A stretch of 64,000 nucleotides of DNA from Glaciecola amylolytica (GCA_003856375.1 CP034120.1:1736001-1800000); one strand, 5' to 3'; positions 27,288 to 36,665 are shown, counted from the stretch's first letter. Notes: generated by a model not told the origin, from the letters alone. Program-made: numbers and translations.

Positions 27288-28207
27288 TAGTTGGATTTGT
27301 TCAATAACTCAATGATTCGGTTTAAATCTACTTCAGATGAGAAATTGATCATGATTTTTCCGCTTCCCGAATGCGCTTTTTTGATCTCTACTTTCGAAGA
27401 AATGCGGTCGCTCAAATGGTTTTTGAACACTTCCTGAATAGAAGTAAGTTCAGGTGAAGCAGCCGTTTTCGGTGCATTCGGAACTTCTTCAGTACCTCTG
27501 GAAGTATTTGTGCGGATCAATTCTTCAATTTCCCGAACGGATAACTGGAAATCAATAATCTGACGATACAGATCCAATTGTCGGTTTTCATCACCTGCAG
27601 AAACAAGTGAGCGGGCATGGCCCATGGAAATTAAGTTATCACGTACTCCCAACTGAATTTCAGCAGGAAGTTTCAATAAACGCAAATGGTTGGTAATACT
27701 TGTTCTTCCTTTGGAAATCTTTTGAGACAACTGATCTTGCGTCAATCCGATCTCGTCGATCAATCGTTGGTAGGAAAGTGCCACTTCGATTGCATTCAGG
27801 TCTTCACGCTGAATGTTTTCAACCAAAGCCATTTCAAGCATTGCCTGATCGTTTGCAACACGAATGTATGCGGGAACTTCTTCTAATCCGGCTAATTGAG
27901 AAGCTCTGAAACGTCTTTCACCGGAGATTAGCTGATATTTATCTTTTCCAAGTTTACGAACGGTCAATGGCTGAATGATTCCATGAATCGCGATGGATTC
28001 TTTCAATTCATTCAAGGCATCTTTTTCGAAATTAGTTCGCGGGTTAAACGGGTTAGCCTCAATCGAACCGATAGGAAGAAGAGCAACGCCTCCGGAACTA
28101 GCTGCCGGTGCAGTTGATGATGTTGTTGTAATATCATTTGAGGAACCGTCCAATAGAGCTCCCAAACCTTTACCTAAAGCTGAACGTTTTTTCGGATTAG
28201 ATGTCAT
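27287..28207 (-). CDS. parB: Chromosome-partitioning protein ParB
   Basis: The N-terminal half holds ParB box I/II, including 'GERRFRASQLAGL' (CTP-binding), followed by a helix-turn-helix ('LTQDQLSQKISKGRTSITNHLRLLKLP', about 175-200). The C-terminal 50 residues (dimerisation) begin near 'PELTSIQEVFKNHL'. It loads on parS and slides as a clamp, with ParA driving segregation. It starts 11 bases inside parA. No parS site was recognised in the window. Confidence 0.96.
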   Translation of the reverse strand: MTSNPKKRSALGKGLGALLDGSSNDITTTSSTAPAASSGGVALLPIGSIEANPFNPRTNFEKDALNELKESIAIHGIIQPLTVRKLGKDKYQLISGERRFRASQLAGLEEVPAYIRVANDQAMLEMALVENIQREDLNAIEVALSYQRLIDEIGLTQDQLSQKISKGRTSITNHLRLLKLPAEIQLGVRDNLISMGHARSLVSAGDENRQLDLYRQIIDFQLSVREIEELIRTNTSRGTEEVPNAPKTAASPELTSIQEVFKNHLSDRISSKVEIKKAHSGSGKIMINFSSEVDLNRIIELLNKSN

Positions 28208-29009
28208 TTCCTACTTGAAATTGTTTGTCGTTATTACCGATTTTAGTCAAATCGTTTCGTTGAAGAATTTCACGGGCGAAATTCAAATAATTGATCGCAC
28301 CTTTGCTCGTAGCATCATGCAGTACGATGGTTTCTCCAAAACTAGGAGCTTCTCCTAATTTGGTATTTCGGTGAATTACCGTATCGAAAACCAGATCCTG
28401 GAAGTGAGTTTTTACTTCTTCAACAACCTGATTGGCAAGTCTCAAACGCGTATCGTACATAGTCAATACGATTCCTTCGATCTCCAGTTCCGGGTTCAAT
28501 CTTCCCTGAACAATTTTGATGGTATTCAATAATTTCCCCAAACCTTCCAAAGCGAAGTATTCACATTGAACGGGAACCATTACAGAATCTGCAGCAGTAA
28601 GCGCATTTACGGTAATTAATCCAAGAGAAGGGGAGCAGTCGATAATGATAAAATCATATTGATCTTTGATCTTATCCAAAGCCTGCTTTAACATGTGCTC
28701 TCTGTTGGGCATATTGATCATTTCCAATTCAGCACCAACCAGGTCAATGTGAGAAGGAATAATGTCCAGATTCGGATTGTTTGTCGGAATAATCAACTCG
28801 GACGGATGTACGTCATTGATTAAGCAATCGTAGATATTGCGTGAGTTTTTAGGGTCTAAACCAACACCAGACGTAGCATTTGCCTGCGGATCGGCATCGA
28901 CCAACAATGTTTTGTACTCCAAAACACCAAAACAACCACCCAGGTTAATTGCTGTAGTTGTTTTACCAACACCACCTTTTTGATTCGCTATTGCGATTAT
29001 TTTACCCAT
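28197..29009 (-). CDS. parA: Chromosome-partitioning ATPase ParA (Soj-like)
   Basis: The deviant Walker A box 'KGGVGKTTTAINLG' (about 10-23) with the signature Lys, the 'LLVDADPQANAT' A' box (about 37-48) and 'DFIIIDCSPSLGLITVNAL' Walker B (about 117-135) define a Soj/ParA ATPase of 270 residues. It is the first gene of the parA-parB-DUF5683-dapB-lepB-wbqC cluster. A near-match to the -7 element (TATCTTTA, minus, around 29040) is the only promoter hint. Confidence 0.96.
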   Translation of the reverse strand: MGKIIAIANQKGGVGKTTTAINLGGCFGVLEYKTLLVDADPQANATSGVGLDPKNSRNIYDCLINDVHPSELIIPTNNPNLDIIPSHIDLVGAELEMINMPNREHMLKQALDKIKDQYDFIIIDCSPSLGLITVNALTAADSVMVPVQCEYFALEGLGKLLNTIKIVQGRLNPELEIEGIVLTMYDTRLRLANQVVEEVKTHFQDLVFDTVIHRNTKLGEAPSFGETIVLHDATSKGAINYLNFAREILQRNDLTKIGNNDKQFQVGNDI

Positions 29010-29121
29010 AAGAGCACTGTAAATTTGAGGATAAAGATACGTTATTGAAATGACCTAAACGGTATTTGTTTTCGCTATTTTTTCAACGAACAGGATGTTG
29101 AAAGATTGTTTGGAAGTTTTC

Positions 29122-29433
29122 CTATAAATCTTCAAACTTAACGCCACTTGCGTAAGATGAATCCGATGTGTCGTTTGTATTCAGTTCATTTGCTTTATTC
29201 ATTACCTCTAAAAGTGTTTCCGCAAACTTCTCAAAATCCTCTTTGTAAAGAAATATTTTATGCTTTTGAAAGACTTCTTTTCCGTTTAAAAGAACTTTTT
29301 TGCTTTCGGTAACCGTAATATAGTGGTCTTGCCCTTTAGTGGCTTTTATATCAAAGAAATAGGTCCGTTTCCCGGCTTTCACAACTTTGGTAAACACCTC
29401 TCTCTGGGCATCATAATCTTGTTCGTTTTGCAT
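29122..29433 (-). CDS. DUF3276 Pur-alpha-like nucleic-acid-binding protein
   Basis: At 103 residues, with 'EVFTKVVKAGKRTYFFDIKATKGQDHYITVTESKK' beginning and 'FLYKEDFEKFAETLLEVM' end, it matches the one-domain bacterial PUR-alpha family (DUF3276). Crystal structures of family members show a Whirly-like dimer that binds ssDNA/RNA. It stands alone between parA and an unknown secreted gene; the cellular role is not established. Confidence 0.88.
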   Translation of the reverse strand: MQNEQDYDAQREVFTKVVKAGKRTYFFDIKATKGQDHYITVTESKKVLLNGKEVFQKHKIFLYKEDFEKFAETLLEVMNKANELNTNDTSDSSYASGVKFEDL

Positions 29434-29506
29434 AGTTTTATTTAAGGTTGCAGCAAAACAAATATGCTTTTTTATTTGCTCAAATACAAGATTTCGGAGA
29501 ATAATT

Positions 29507-30622
29507 TTACTTTTTCGCTTTTTTCTTTTTGCGATATCCCATCGTGGAAGAAGGGTCTTTTTCTTTCTTGTTGCCTTTTCTGGCCTCGTATTTTTCCAAA
29601 GCGGTCATTTCTTTCGAATTCTTTTTGACCGGCTTTTTAGCTTCTTCAGTTGTGTTCTTCGTCTCAGAGTCAGGTAGTACGGCAACGTGCACATCATTTT
29701 TTCCGCTTCCGGAACCTCCCGTCGGGTCAACCCATTTGTTTTCGACTGTGTAAGTGGAAACATCGCCGCTTTTTTCATCGAACTGACTCACTGAAACTGT
29801 TTGCGGGTTTTTGTTGATTCCGATCACATCTTCTTTCAAAACCCAGCGATTGCCTTCCAGAATGAAAGCATCGTAAGACATGTCCGGAACATAGAATTCG
29901 TAGAAACCAACCATTGTTGGAGTTTCCGGCATTAAATGATCGAAAATAATGCGCTTGTATTCGTCTTCGTATCGCAAAGACATGACAGATCTTTCAGAAT
30001 GTTCGTAAAACATCCGTTTTGCTGTTTTATCTCCTGATTTGAAAAGAGGGTAGCCCAATTTGAGGCTGTTTCCGCTGAAATAAAGTACGTCGATCAATTT
30101 GGTGTTGCTCATGCGTGTTCCGCCATCCCAGCCCAAAAGCGTGTAATATGTTTTGTTTGCTTTTTCAACCGGAATGATCTGATAGTACAAAGCTCCGTAC
30201 CACATATTGGCCTCCAGGGTTTCCTCCGGTTTTCCCGGTAGCATCATGGAATTGTCGATCAACTCGATGACTTTGTGCTCTTCTTTTTTCAGATTCTTGT
30301 GAAGCACATATGCGAAGTACTTTTGAGATCCGTCTTCCTGCTCCACATTCCAATTCACAATGCGCACCATTTTGTCCGGACTGTCAATTACTCCCAAGGT
30401 TCTCAGCTTGGTAAAAGTGATGTCGAAAATGGATGGCTCGTTTAAGGTTTGTTCGACCAGTGTTTTGAATTGTTTGTTCCAGAAATCTTTTCGGTCGTTT
30501 TTCCGTGAAGCACGCAAGGAGTCCAGCAGAACAGACAATTCCTGCTCTCTCGCCAAGGCATCAAATTGCCCCAGTGATTGAAAACTCAGAGTGAGTATAA
30601 GAACGAGTAACGAAACTTTCAT
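29507..30622 (-). CDS. Secreted protein of unknown function, Lys-rich tail
   Basis: A signal peptide (MKVSLLVLILTLSFQSLG) leads a 371-residue protein. The middle part is beta-rich with a conserved-looking 'YYTLLGWDGGTRMSNTKLIDVLYF' core (about 160-183), a pattern I associate with conserved Bacteroidota hypothetical proteins. The last 70 residues are low complexity and Lys-rich, ending in KKKKAKK. I cannot assign a function. Confidence 0.78.
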   Translation of the reverse strand: MKVSLLVLILTLSFQSLGQFDALAREQELSVLLDSLRASRKNDRKDFWNKQFKTLVEQTLNEPSIFDITFTKLRTLGVIDSPDKMVRIVNWNVEQEDGSQKYFAYVLHKNLKKEEHKVIELIDNSMMLPGKPEETLEANMWYGALYYQIIPVEKANKTYYTLLGWDGGTRMSNTKLIDVLYFSGNSLKLGYPLFKSGDKTAKRMFYEHSERSVMSLRYEDEYKRIIFDHLMPETPTMVGFYEFYVPDMSYDAFILEGNRWVLKEDVIGINKNPQTVSVSQFDEKSGDVSTYTVENKWVDPTGGSGSGKNDVHVAVLPDSETKNTTEEAKKPVKKNSKEMTALEKYEARKGNKKEKDPSSTMGYRKKKKAKK

Positions 30623-30679
30623 AACACTAAAACGCTTAAAAAGTAAATGTGTTACATCCGAAAGCAGAAAAGTTGCTTC

Positions 30680-31027
30680 TTAAAGGTGCATGAAATCCTT
30701 CTTTGCAAGCAATTCGTCTTCGCTTTCACGATAATCAGGATCATCTACACAGCAATCAACAGGACAAACAGCAGCACATTGAGGTTCGTCATGAAAGCCT
30801 ACACATTCGGTACATTTATCTGTAACGATGTAATAAACATCCATGTCTTTCGGTTCAAAGTTATCATCTGCCTGAACTTCCTCTCCGTTTAATGTTGTAA
30901 TCAATCCTTTTAATGACGTGCCATCCGCATATGTCCATTCCGCGCCACCTTCGTAAATTGCGTTGTTCGGACATTCCGGTTCGCATGCACCACAATTGAT
31001 GCATTCGTCTGTAATCATGATTGCCAT
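30680..31027 (-). CDS. Dicluster 4Fe-4S ferredoxin
   Basis: Two cluster-binding Cys sets: 'CINCGACEPECP' near the N-terminus and 'CTECVGF...CAAVCPVDC' further on, with an insertion between them, as in the Allochromatium-type ferredoxins. 115 residues from ATG 31027; the frame reaches 165 bases further upstream but that part lacks any ferredoxin feature. TATATTTG on the minus strand (31051-31044) fits the -7 element, giving a short leader. Electron carrier, partner unknown. Confidence 0.92.
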   Translation of the reverse strand: MAIMITDECINCGACEPECPNNAIYEGGAEWTYADGTSLKGLITTLNGEEVQADDNFEPKDMDVYYIVTDKCTECVGFHDEPQCAAVCPVDCCVDDPDYRESEDELLAKKDFMHL

Positions 31028-31126
31028 AATAGCTTTTTTTGTGCAAATATACGGAGGGTTCAGATTTAAATAGTGAATTATTACAAAAAAATGATGGATT
31101 TGTCGCAGACCAATTAATTTTGCAGC

Positions 31127-32173
31127 GTGGAAAAAACAGCAATTATTCAAGTTTTCGACCAGCTTCGAAAAACAATCCAATTCATTATTCAAAATGATTC
31201 CTGGCCGGGTTACGAATGCGGACTAACGGAAGAGGAGTTTCTGAACTTCAAGAAAACGATCAATAAGGAAGTGCAGCATAATCCGTGGTTTACAAAAGAT
31301 AATTGCTATAAAGCTTTAAGCGGGATTGTTCATTTAACTGAAAAAGAATCGCTTATTGCGTTTTCAAACAAGTATTCATTTACCGAAAATCCAAAGACTG
31401 TTGCTTTGATCATGGCCGGAAACCTTCCTTTTGTGGGATTTCATGATTTGCTGTGTGTGTTAATTACAGGAAACAAAGCGTTGTGTAAACTGAGTAGTTC
31501 CGATTCCAGAATTCCCTTGAAAATCATTGAATGGATGCTGCAATGGAATCCGGAGTTGAAAGAATACATTCAGATTTCATTGGGACCGATCAAGAATTAC
31601 GATGCCGTTATTGCAACGGGAAGTAATAATTCGATTGCTCAGTTTGAAACGTATTTCAGTCATGTTCCGCATCTGTTCAGAAAAAACAGAACGTCCGTTG
31701 CTTTGCTGGATGGAACGGAAACCGATGAAGAATTGAGAGCTTTGAGCTCTGATTGTTTCGACTTTTTTGGAATGGGCTGCCGCAACATTTCCAAATTGTA
31801 CCTTCCGGAAGGATTTAATCTGCACCGCATTTTCGAAAACTTCCTCGAACAGGCACATTTGATTCAACATCATAAATACGGGAACAATTACGATTACAAT
31901 CGAACAATGTTTTTAATGAATCAAATTCCGTTTTTAGATAACAATGCATTCATGCTGAAGGAAGATACCGGACTTCATGCACCGCTTTCTGTTATTTATT
32001 ATGAGTATTACTCAGATAAAAATGCGATTGTCAATCAATTAAACGAGCTGCAGGAGAGTATTCAGGCACTTGTTGGCCACGGTTTTATTCCTTTTGGAAA
32101 AGCGCAGGCTCCGGACATTACTGATTTTGCAGATGGAGTAGATACGTGTAAGTGGTTGAACTCTTTGGTTTAA
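31127..32173 (+). CDS. Acyl-CoA reductase, LuxC-like
   Basis: 'KTVALIMAGNLPFVGFHDLLCVLITGNKALCKLSSSDS' (about 88-125) and 'DFFGMGCRNISKLYLPEG' (about 214-232, with the active-site Cys in GMGCRN) are the signatures of the LuxC/acyl-CoA reductase family, here 348 residues. In Bacteroidota these enzymes probably make aldehydes for lipid metabolism, not light; no luxD/luxE/luxAB genes are near. The start is GTG 31127: an in-frame stop lies 12 bases upstream and there is no nearby ATG. TAATTTTG (31115-31122) is so close that the mRNA may be leaderless. It is divergent from the ferredoxin gene. Confidence 0.9.
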   Translation: MEKTAIIQVFDQLRKTIQFIIQNDSWPGYECGLTEEEFLNFKKTINKEVQHNPWFTKDNCYKALSGIVHLTEKESLIAFSNKYSFTENPKTVALIMAGNLPFVGFHDLLCVLITGNKALCKLSSSDSRIPLKIIEWMLQWNPELKEYIQISLGPIKNYDAVIATGSNNSIAQFETYFSHVPHLFRKNRTSVALLDGTETDEELRALSSDCFDFFGMGCRNISKLYLPEGFNLHRIFENFLEQAHLIQHHKYGNNYDYNRTMFLMNQIPFLDNNAFMLKEDTGLHAPLSVIYYEYYSDKNAIVNQLNELQESIQALVGHGFIPFGKAQAPDITDFADGVDTCKWLNSLV

Positions 32174-32451
32174 TTACGAATTACGCTTTCTGTAAACTCC
32201 GTTATAATCAAACGGAGCAATTAATGGGTTTTGGCTGAGAAATAATAATGCAGTAATCCAGTAATCCAACGGATTTTTACTGGCTCAACCCAATTTCCCC
32301 AAATTGGGACAGAATCACTATAAACTATGATATCTCCTCTTTTTCGTCTCTTTAAAACTCAATCTTTCCTGAGTTATTAACAATTGAAACAAGAGTTTTC
32401 AACATTTTTTGTAACCAAGTTTCTACTTTTGCGTATTCCAGACAGAATTCA
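32174..32451. other. Intergenic region with several hairpins
   Basis: No gene is supported. It starts with AATTACGAATTACG (32172-32185), then three inverted repeats: 32197-32217, 32258-32283 and 32289-32308. A TACTTTTG -7 element for the next gene lies at 32424-32431. Confidence 0.55.
32289..32308. repeat. Perfect palindrome CCCAATTT-CCCC-AAATTGGG
   Basis: Both eight-base arms match fully. Two further hairpins lie just upstream: CTCCGTT...AACGGAG (32197-32217) and CCAGTAATCC...GGATTTTTACTGG (32258-32283). No T run follows, so these are not ordinary terminators; they look like a dispersed palindromic element or folded mRNA tail of the acyl-CoA reductase gene. Confidence 0.55.
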
Positions 32452-33441
32452 ATGCCTTTTGATATGAAAAAAAGCTTAGCAATTGTAGGATTTGGAATTT
32501 CTTTTCTCTCTTTCGGATCAGGAACTCCAGCAAAAATGAGTCAGAGTGATTACGTAAATATGTGGTCCAACGTGGCAGTTGAGCACATGCTGACTTATCG
32601 GATTCCTGCCAGTATTACTTTAGCTCAGGGATTACTTGAGAGCGGAAACGGGAATTCTCCTTTGGCGACTCAGGCAAACAATCATTTCGGAATTAAATGC
32701 AGTGATTGGACCGGAGAGAAGATCTATTTCGATGATGATGCAAAAGGAGAGTGTTTCAGAAAATATCCGAGTGCAACCGAATCCTATAACGATCATAGTT
32801 TATTCTTGACAAAGAAACCGCGTTATGCCTCTTTGTTTCAATTTCCGGTAGATGATTACAAATCATGGGCGAAAGGCTTGAAAAAAGCAGGTTACGCAAC
32901 ACATCCGGAATACGCCGAAAAGCTAATTGATTTGATTGAACGTTTGAAGTTGTATGAATACGATGAGAAAACAGCTCCGTCAACCAGCGGTACTGAATTG
33001 CTTGCAAATAATGCGAAAGAAAGCAAGGAAAAAGGATCTGCCGGGAAGAACACCGTTTCAATGAAAATTGATGAATCGTGTTTGAAATACCAGGCGCACA
33101 GCGCAAAAGAGAATAAGAATGATGTGAAATTCATCATCGCACGAAAAGGAGATACTTATTATAAGATTGCAAAGGAATTTGATCTGGCTTTGTGGCAGAT
33201 GTACAAGTACAATGACTTTGTAGATAAAAAAGACATGCTCGAGGAAGGGGATATCGTTTACCTTGAACCGAAAAGAAACAAAGCAAGAAGTAAAGGGGCG
33301 ACTTATGTTGCCAAAAAAGAGATCACTTTGATCGAGATTTCTCAAGCGGAAGGAATCAAACTGAAAAAATTGGTGAAAATGAACGGATATACATCCGGAA
33401 AAGTGATTGTCCAAAAAGGACAAAAGGTCCTTCTTCGTTAG
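32452..33441 (+). CDS. Glucosaminidase-domain protein with LysM repeats
   Basis: A signal peptide (from ATG 32464 at the latest) precedes a glucosaminidase-type domain (about 28-165) with 'PASITLAQGLLESGNGNSPLATQANNHFGIK', the catalytic Glu being in LLESG. Two LysM modules follow (about 215-265 'IIARKGDTYYKIAKEFDL', and 280-329). It cleaves or remodels peptidoglycan in the periplasm and binds it through LysM. Length 329 is normal. TACTTTTG lies 20 bases upstream, and a terminator follows directly. Confidence 0.93.
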   Translation: MPFDMKKSLAIVGFGISFLSFGSGTPAKMSQSDYVNMWSNVAVEHMLTYRIPASITLAQGLLESGNGNSPLATQANNHFGIKCSDWTGEKIYFDDDAKGECFRKYPSATESYNDHSLFLTKKPRYASLFQFPVDDYKSWAKGLKKAGYATHPEYAEKLIDLIERLKLYEYDEKTAPSTSGTELLANNAKESKEKGSAGKNTVSMKIDESCLKYQAHSAKENKNDVKFIIARKGDTYYKIAKEFDLALWQMYKYNDFVDKKDMLEEGDIVYLEPKRNKARSKGATYVAKKEITLIEISQAEGIKLKKLVKMNGYTSGKVIVQKGQKVLLR

Positions 33442-33477
33442 TTTCAATGGCGTTGAAGTTTATTGTTGTTGTTTGTG

Positions 33478-33505
33478 AAAGGTTGTGTTATGCAACCTTT
33501 TTTTA
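33478..33505 (+). terminator. Rho-independent terminator of the glucosaminidase gene
   Basis: AAAGGTTG, a seven-base loop and CAACCTTT followed by a T run, 37 bases after the stop. Confidence 0.85.
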
Positions 33506-33675
33506 TTTACTGAAGTTTGAACAGTTTGGAGTGTTGAACCGATTGAACTTTTTCTTTAGGATTTCAATAACTAAAATCTCAATCGTACTGCATTTAGAGA
33601 AGATAGCTTGCCAAAATGTTTTAAAAAAACATCTAGGATTGAAAGATATTGTTAAATTTGAGAAACTCCTGTGTT

Positions 33676-35208
33676 ATGAAACCCTCAAACGAACTGTATA
33701 AGCTAATTAAGTCGTTGACAAAATCTGAGAAACGGTTTTTTAAGCTTTCATCTGCTCTCCAATCAGGTGAAAAAAACTACCTGAAAATTTTTGATTTCAT
33801 TGAAAAACAAGGCGCTTACAAAGAAGAGGACCTGAAAGAATTTTTTCAAAATGAAACATTTGTAAAACATTTACCTTCTGAAAAAAACCATCTTTACCGT
33901 TTGATTCTGAAAAGCTTGCGTGTCTATTATTCGGAACAATCGGCCTCCAGTATTTTGAAGCAGGAGCTGAAGAATGTCGAGATCTTATACAATAAAGCAC
34001 TTTATAAAGAATGCGAGAAATTTGTTCAGCGTGCAAAAAGTTTGGCCGTTGAACACGAAGAATTTTATTACTGGTATGAATTGATTTCCTGGGAGAAGAA
34101 ATTGCTGGAAGCAGCATATGAAGACGGGGAATTTTCCCGAAACCTGGATGACATCATTACCGAAGAAGAAGCGGTAATTGCGAAATTGCGGAATCTTGCC
34201 GAATACCAGGTGATTTATTCCAAGATCAACCTGATCTTCCGGGCTGGAGGATTTACGCGCAATGAAGAAGAGCGTAAAATTGTAGATGACATTGCTGATT
34301 ATCATCTGATAAAAGGAAAAAACACGGCTCTTTCTACAAGAGCTTCATCGATGTGTTACTATATCAAAGGCTTGTGTGCAGCGACGAACCGGAATTACGA
34401 AGACAGTTTTCAGTTCTTTAACCGCACAAAAGATATTCTGGATAATAATCCTCTGATTAAGGAAGATCTGGGACAGCGTTATATTTTGACTTTGTCTCAT
34501 CTTTTAAGATGTTATATCGACAACAAGCAATTCAAGGAAGCAGCAAATATTATTCATGAAATCCGAGCTCTGGAAGGGAAGAAAGGATTCAATTCAATGG
34601 ATTTGTCTTTGAGAATCTTCACAATTTCCTACAATGGTGAATTCGCGTTGAATCATGCAACCGGGAATTTCGAAGCATCTGCAAAACTGGCGGATGAAGT
34701 GCGCGCAAGACTTCGTGACCTCGACGATAAAGTTTCGAAAGAACAGAATATTTTGTTCAGCTACAATCAGGCGTATACGTATTTTGGAATCGGGGATTAT
34801 AAAAAAGCCTTGTCTACCTTGAATGAGGTTTTGAATGACAACGAACAGCGTTTAAGACAGGATATCTATAGTTTTGCCCGGATTTTCAACCTGATTATTC
34901 ACCTGGAACTGGAAAATTATGATTTCTTGGAATATGTCATTAAATCCACGAACCGTTACTTGAGCAAGCACGACCGCGATTACGAAATTGAAAACGTAGT
35001 GATCAAACATCTGAGAAAACTAGCGAAAAGCATGAATATCACTCAGAGAAATGAGATCCTTGCCAAAATGAAAACGGAAGTAACTGAATTGATGAAAGAT
35101 CAGCAGGAACGCGTTATTCTGGATTATTTCCACCTTCCTGCATGGATCGACTCAAAATTGGATAAAACCGACTTCTCGAAATCGATCAAAAGTTACAATC
35201 ATTTGTAA
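33676..35208 (+). CDS. TPR-like helical protein of unknown function
   Basis: The protein is nearly all alpha-helical, with repeated pairs of helices of TPR type from about residue 90 to 440 (for instance 'YIKGLCAATNRNYEDSFQFFNRTKDIL'), 510 residues from ATG 33676. A frame continues 27 bases upstream only through a TTG; TAAATTTG (33653-33660) lies 15 bases before the ATG and argues for that start. No enzyme motif or signal peptide is visible, so a cytosolic scaffold protein is the likely kind. It ends ten bases inside the convergent FadL-type gene. Confidence 0.8.
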   Translation: MKPSNELYKLIKSLTKSEKRFFKLSSALQSGEKNYLKIFDFIEKQGAYKEEDLKEFFQNETFVKHLPSEKNHLYRLILKSLRVYYSEQSASSILKQELKNVEILYNKALYKECEKFVQRAKSLAVEHEEFYYWYELISWEKKLLEAAYEDGEFSRNLDDIITEEEAVIAKLRNLAEYQVIYSKINLIFRAGGFTRNEEERKIVDDIADYHLIKGKNTALSTRASSMCYYIKGLCAATNRNYEDSFQFFNRTKDILDNNPLIKEDLGQRYILTLSHLLRCYIDNKQFKEAANIIHEIRALEGKKGFNSMDLSLRIFTISYNGEFALNHATGNFEASAKLADEVRARLRDLDDKVSKEQNILFSYNQAYTYFGIGDYKKALSTLNEVLNDNEQRLRQDIYSFARIFNLIIHLELENYDFLEYVIKSTNRYLSKHDRDYEIENVVIKHLRKLAKSMNITQRNEILAKMKTEVTELMKDQQERVILDYFHLPAWIDSKLDKTDFSKSIKSYNHL

Positions 35209-36665
35209 TCAAACTTATACTGAAGTCCGATATTGAAGGTCGTATTGATAATATTCATTTCAGTACGACTTTCATAAAATGCTTTGTAAACACTGCTTTG
35301 CATCAAGTATCTCACGGATAAATCCAGATAAACACGATTCACCCGGAATCCGAGTCCGCCGCTGATCGTTTGATTGTAGTTTTTTCCATAACTGCGTGCC
35401 AGCGTGTCTCCCTTCGGGTAATAACCATATCCTGCGCGAATGAAAAACGTGTTGTTGATCGCCCATTCACCACCAACGCGAATATTCAGAGCATCAATCA
35501 ACTGAGCTTTTATGACACTGTTTTCTGCTGCAAAATCGTAATCTGCATAAGCTCCGTCTGTTGTTGTTTTCAAGCGGCCCCAGCCGTAGTTAATATATTC
35601 CACATCGACATTAATGCAGCCATTGTCTTGAAATACAAGCCCAAGAGAACCAACGAATTTGGGAGGTGTCCAGATTCTGTATTTGTATCTGTCGGCCGGA
35701 ACAAAACTCGGATCAACTTTTCTAATACCGTCATTATGCAAAGCCTCCATGTTTGCGGTATACTGATCCGTTAATTGATAAAAAACAGGTGTATGAATGG
35801 CAATTCCCAATCTTAAAAATTCCGTAGGCAAAAAGATTGCTCCGATCTTCGCGTTCAAACCACCGCCTTTTGTTTTGTAATCATACTGATAGATGAAAGA
35901 TCTTAAACTCACACCGCTTGTATCTGTCAAGGTTTCTTTGTGGACGTATGATTCCGAGAAATTAAGTGTGTTATAGGAAATGGATGCTCCAAAATAGATC
36001 TTATCAAGATAATTGGCGCTTAATGCAACATAGTATTCGTTAATCCCGCCCTTGTTGAAAACAGTCCGATTATGAGTCACATCTCCATTCAGTCTTGGAT
36101 AGTAAACATTGTTTGGATAATCATCGATCGTATAAGTCTGATAGGCAAGGGAAGAGGTATAGGGAAGATAATCGTATAAATTGCTCGGATCAATTCCGTT
36201 TGCGCTTGATGCAAAAACATCCAGTAAGGACTCGAATTGAGTTCCGCTGTAATTGAATGAGTTGTTGAAGTTGGCTACTCTGTTTATTCCCAAACTGATC
36301 TGCGTATAAATCAAACCTGAATTGGAGCTTGAAACATCGCTGACAATCGTTCCTGCAATATTGGGAACCCGGACTTTTAATGCATCCATGGATGAGCTGT
36401 TTCCGTTGAAAAGTGCATCTGTTTTTACCTGTGTTCCGGAAAGCCCGAACGAGAAGGAACTCACTGAGGATCTTCCGAATCCGGCAGGGTTTATCCCGAT
36501 ACAGCCGCTTTCAGCTCCAAGAGCACCGAATGAACCGCCCATTGCATCAAAACGCGCTGATCCCTGCACATAAGTATTTGACAATCTGTAGACATCTACT
36601 TCATTTTGTCCGAACGCAAAAAAGGCTCCGGTAAAAACTGAAGCCAAAAGGGTTTTGTTTATCAT
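35199..36665 (-). CDS. OmpP1/FadL-type outer-membrane protein
   Basis: A signal peptide (cleavage near FAFGQ) precedes 'SARFDAMGGSFGALGAESGCIGINPAGFG', the N-terminal hatch motif of OmpP1/FadL/TodX proteins ('INPAG' box), then a beta-barrel ending in 'LQYKFDYK'. 488 residues. FadL-type channels move hydrophobic compounds such as fatty acids across the outer membrane. It is 9 bases downstream of a Tyr/Gly-rich lipoprotein on the same strand, so the two are co-transcribed. Confidence 0.88.
   Translation of the reverse strand: MINKTLLASVFTGAFFAFGQNEVDVYRLSNTYVQGSARFDAMGGSFGALGAESGCIGINPAGFGRSSVSSFSFGLSGTQVKTDALFNGNSSSMDALKVRVPNIAGTIVSDVSSSNSGLIYTQISLGINRVANFNNSFNYSGTQFESLLDVFASSANGIDPSNLYDYLPYTSSLAYQTYTIDDYPNNVYYPRLNGDVTHNRTVFNKGGINEYYVALSANYLDKIYFGASISYNTLNFSESYVHKETLTDTSGVSLRSFIYQYDYKTKGGGLNAKIGAIFLPTEFLRLGIAIHTPVFYQLTDQYTANMEALHNDGIRKVDPSFVPADRYKYRIWTPPKFVGSLGLVFQDNGCINVDVEYINYGWGRLKTTTDGAYADYDFAAENSVIKAQLIDALNIRVGGEWAINNTFFIRAGYGYYPKGDTLARSYGKNYNQTISGGLGFRVNRVYLDLSVRYLMQSSVYKAFYESRTEMNIINTTFNIGLQYKFDYK

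Noticed and set aside
31028-31192. Upstream extension of the ferredoxin frame
   Set aside because: Lacks ferredoxin features, overlaps the divergent promoter region; ATG 31027 begins at the first cluster motif.
31127-32173. Bioluminescence (lux) cluster
   Set aside because: Only the LuxC-like reductase is present; no luciferase, luxD or luxE genes are near.
33447-33701. 84-residue reading frame after the glucosaminidase gene
   Set aside because: It spans the terminator and promoter region and shows no family features.
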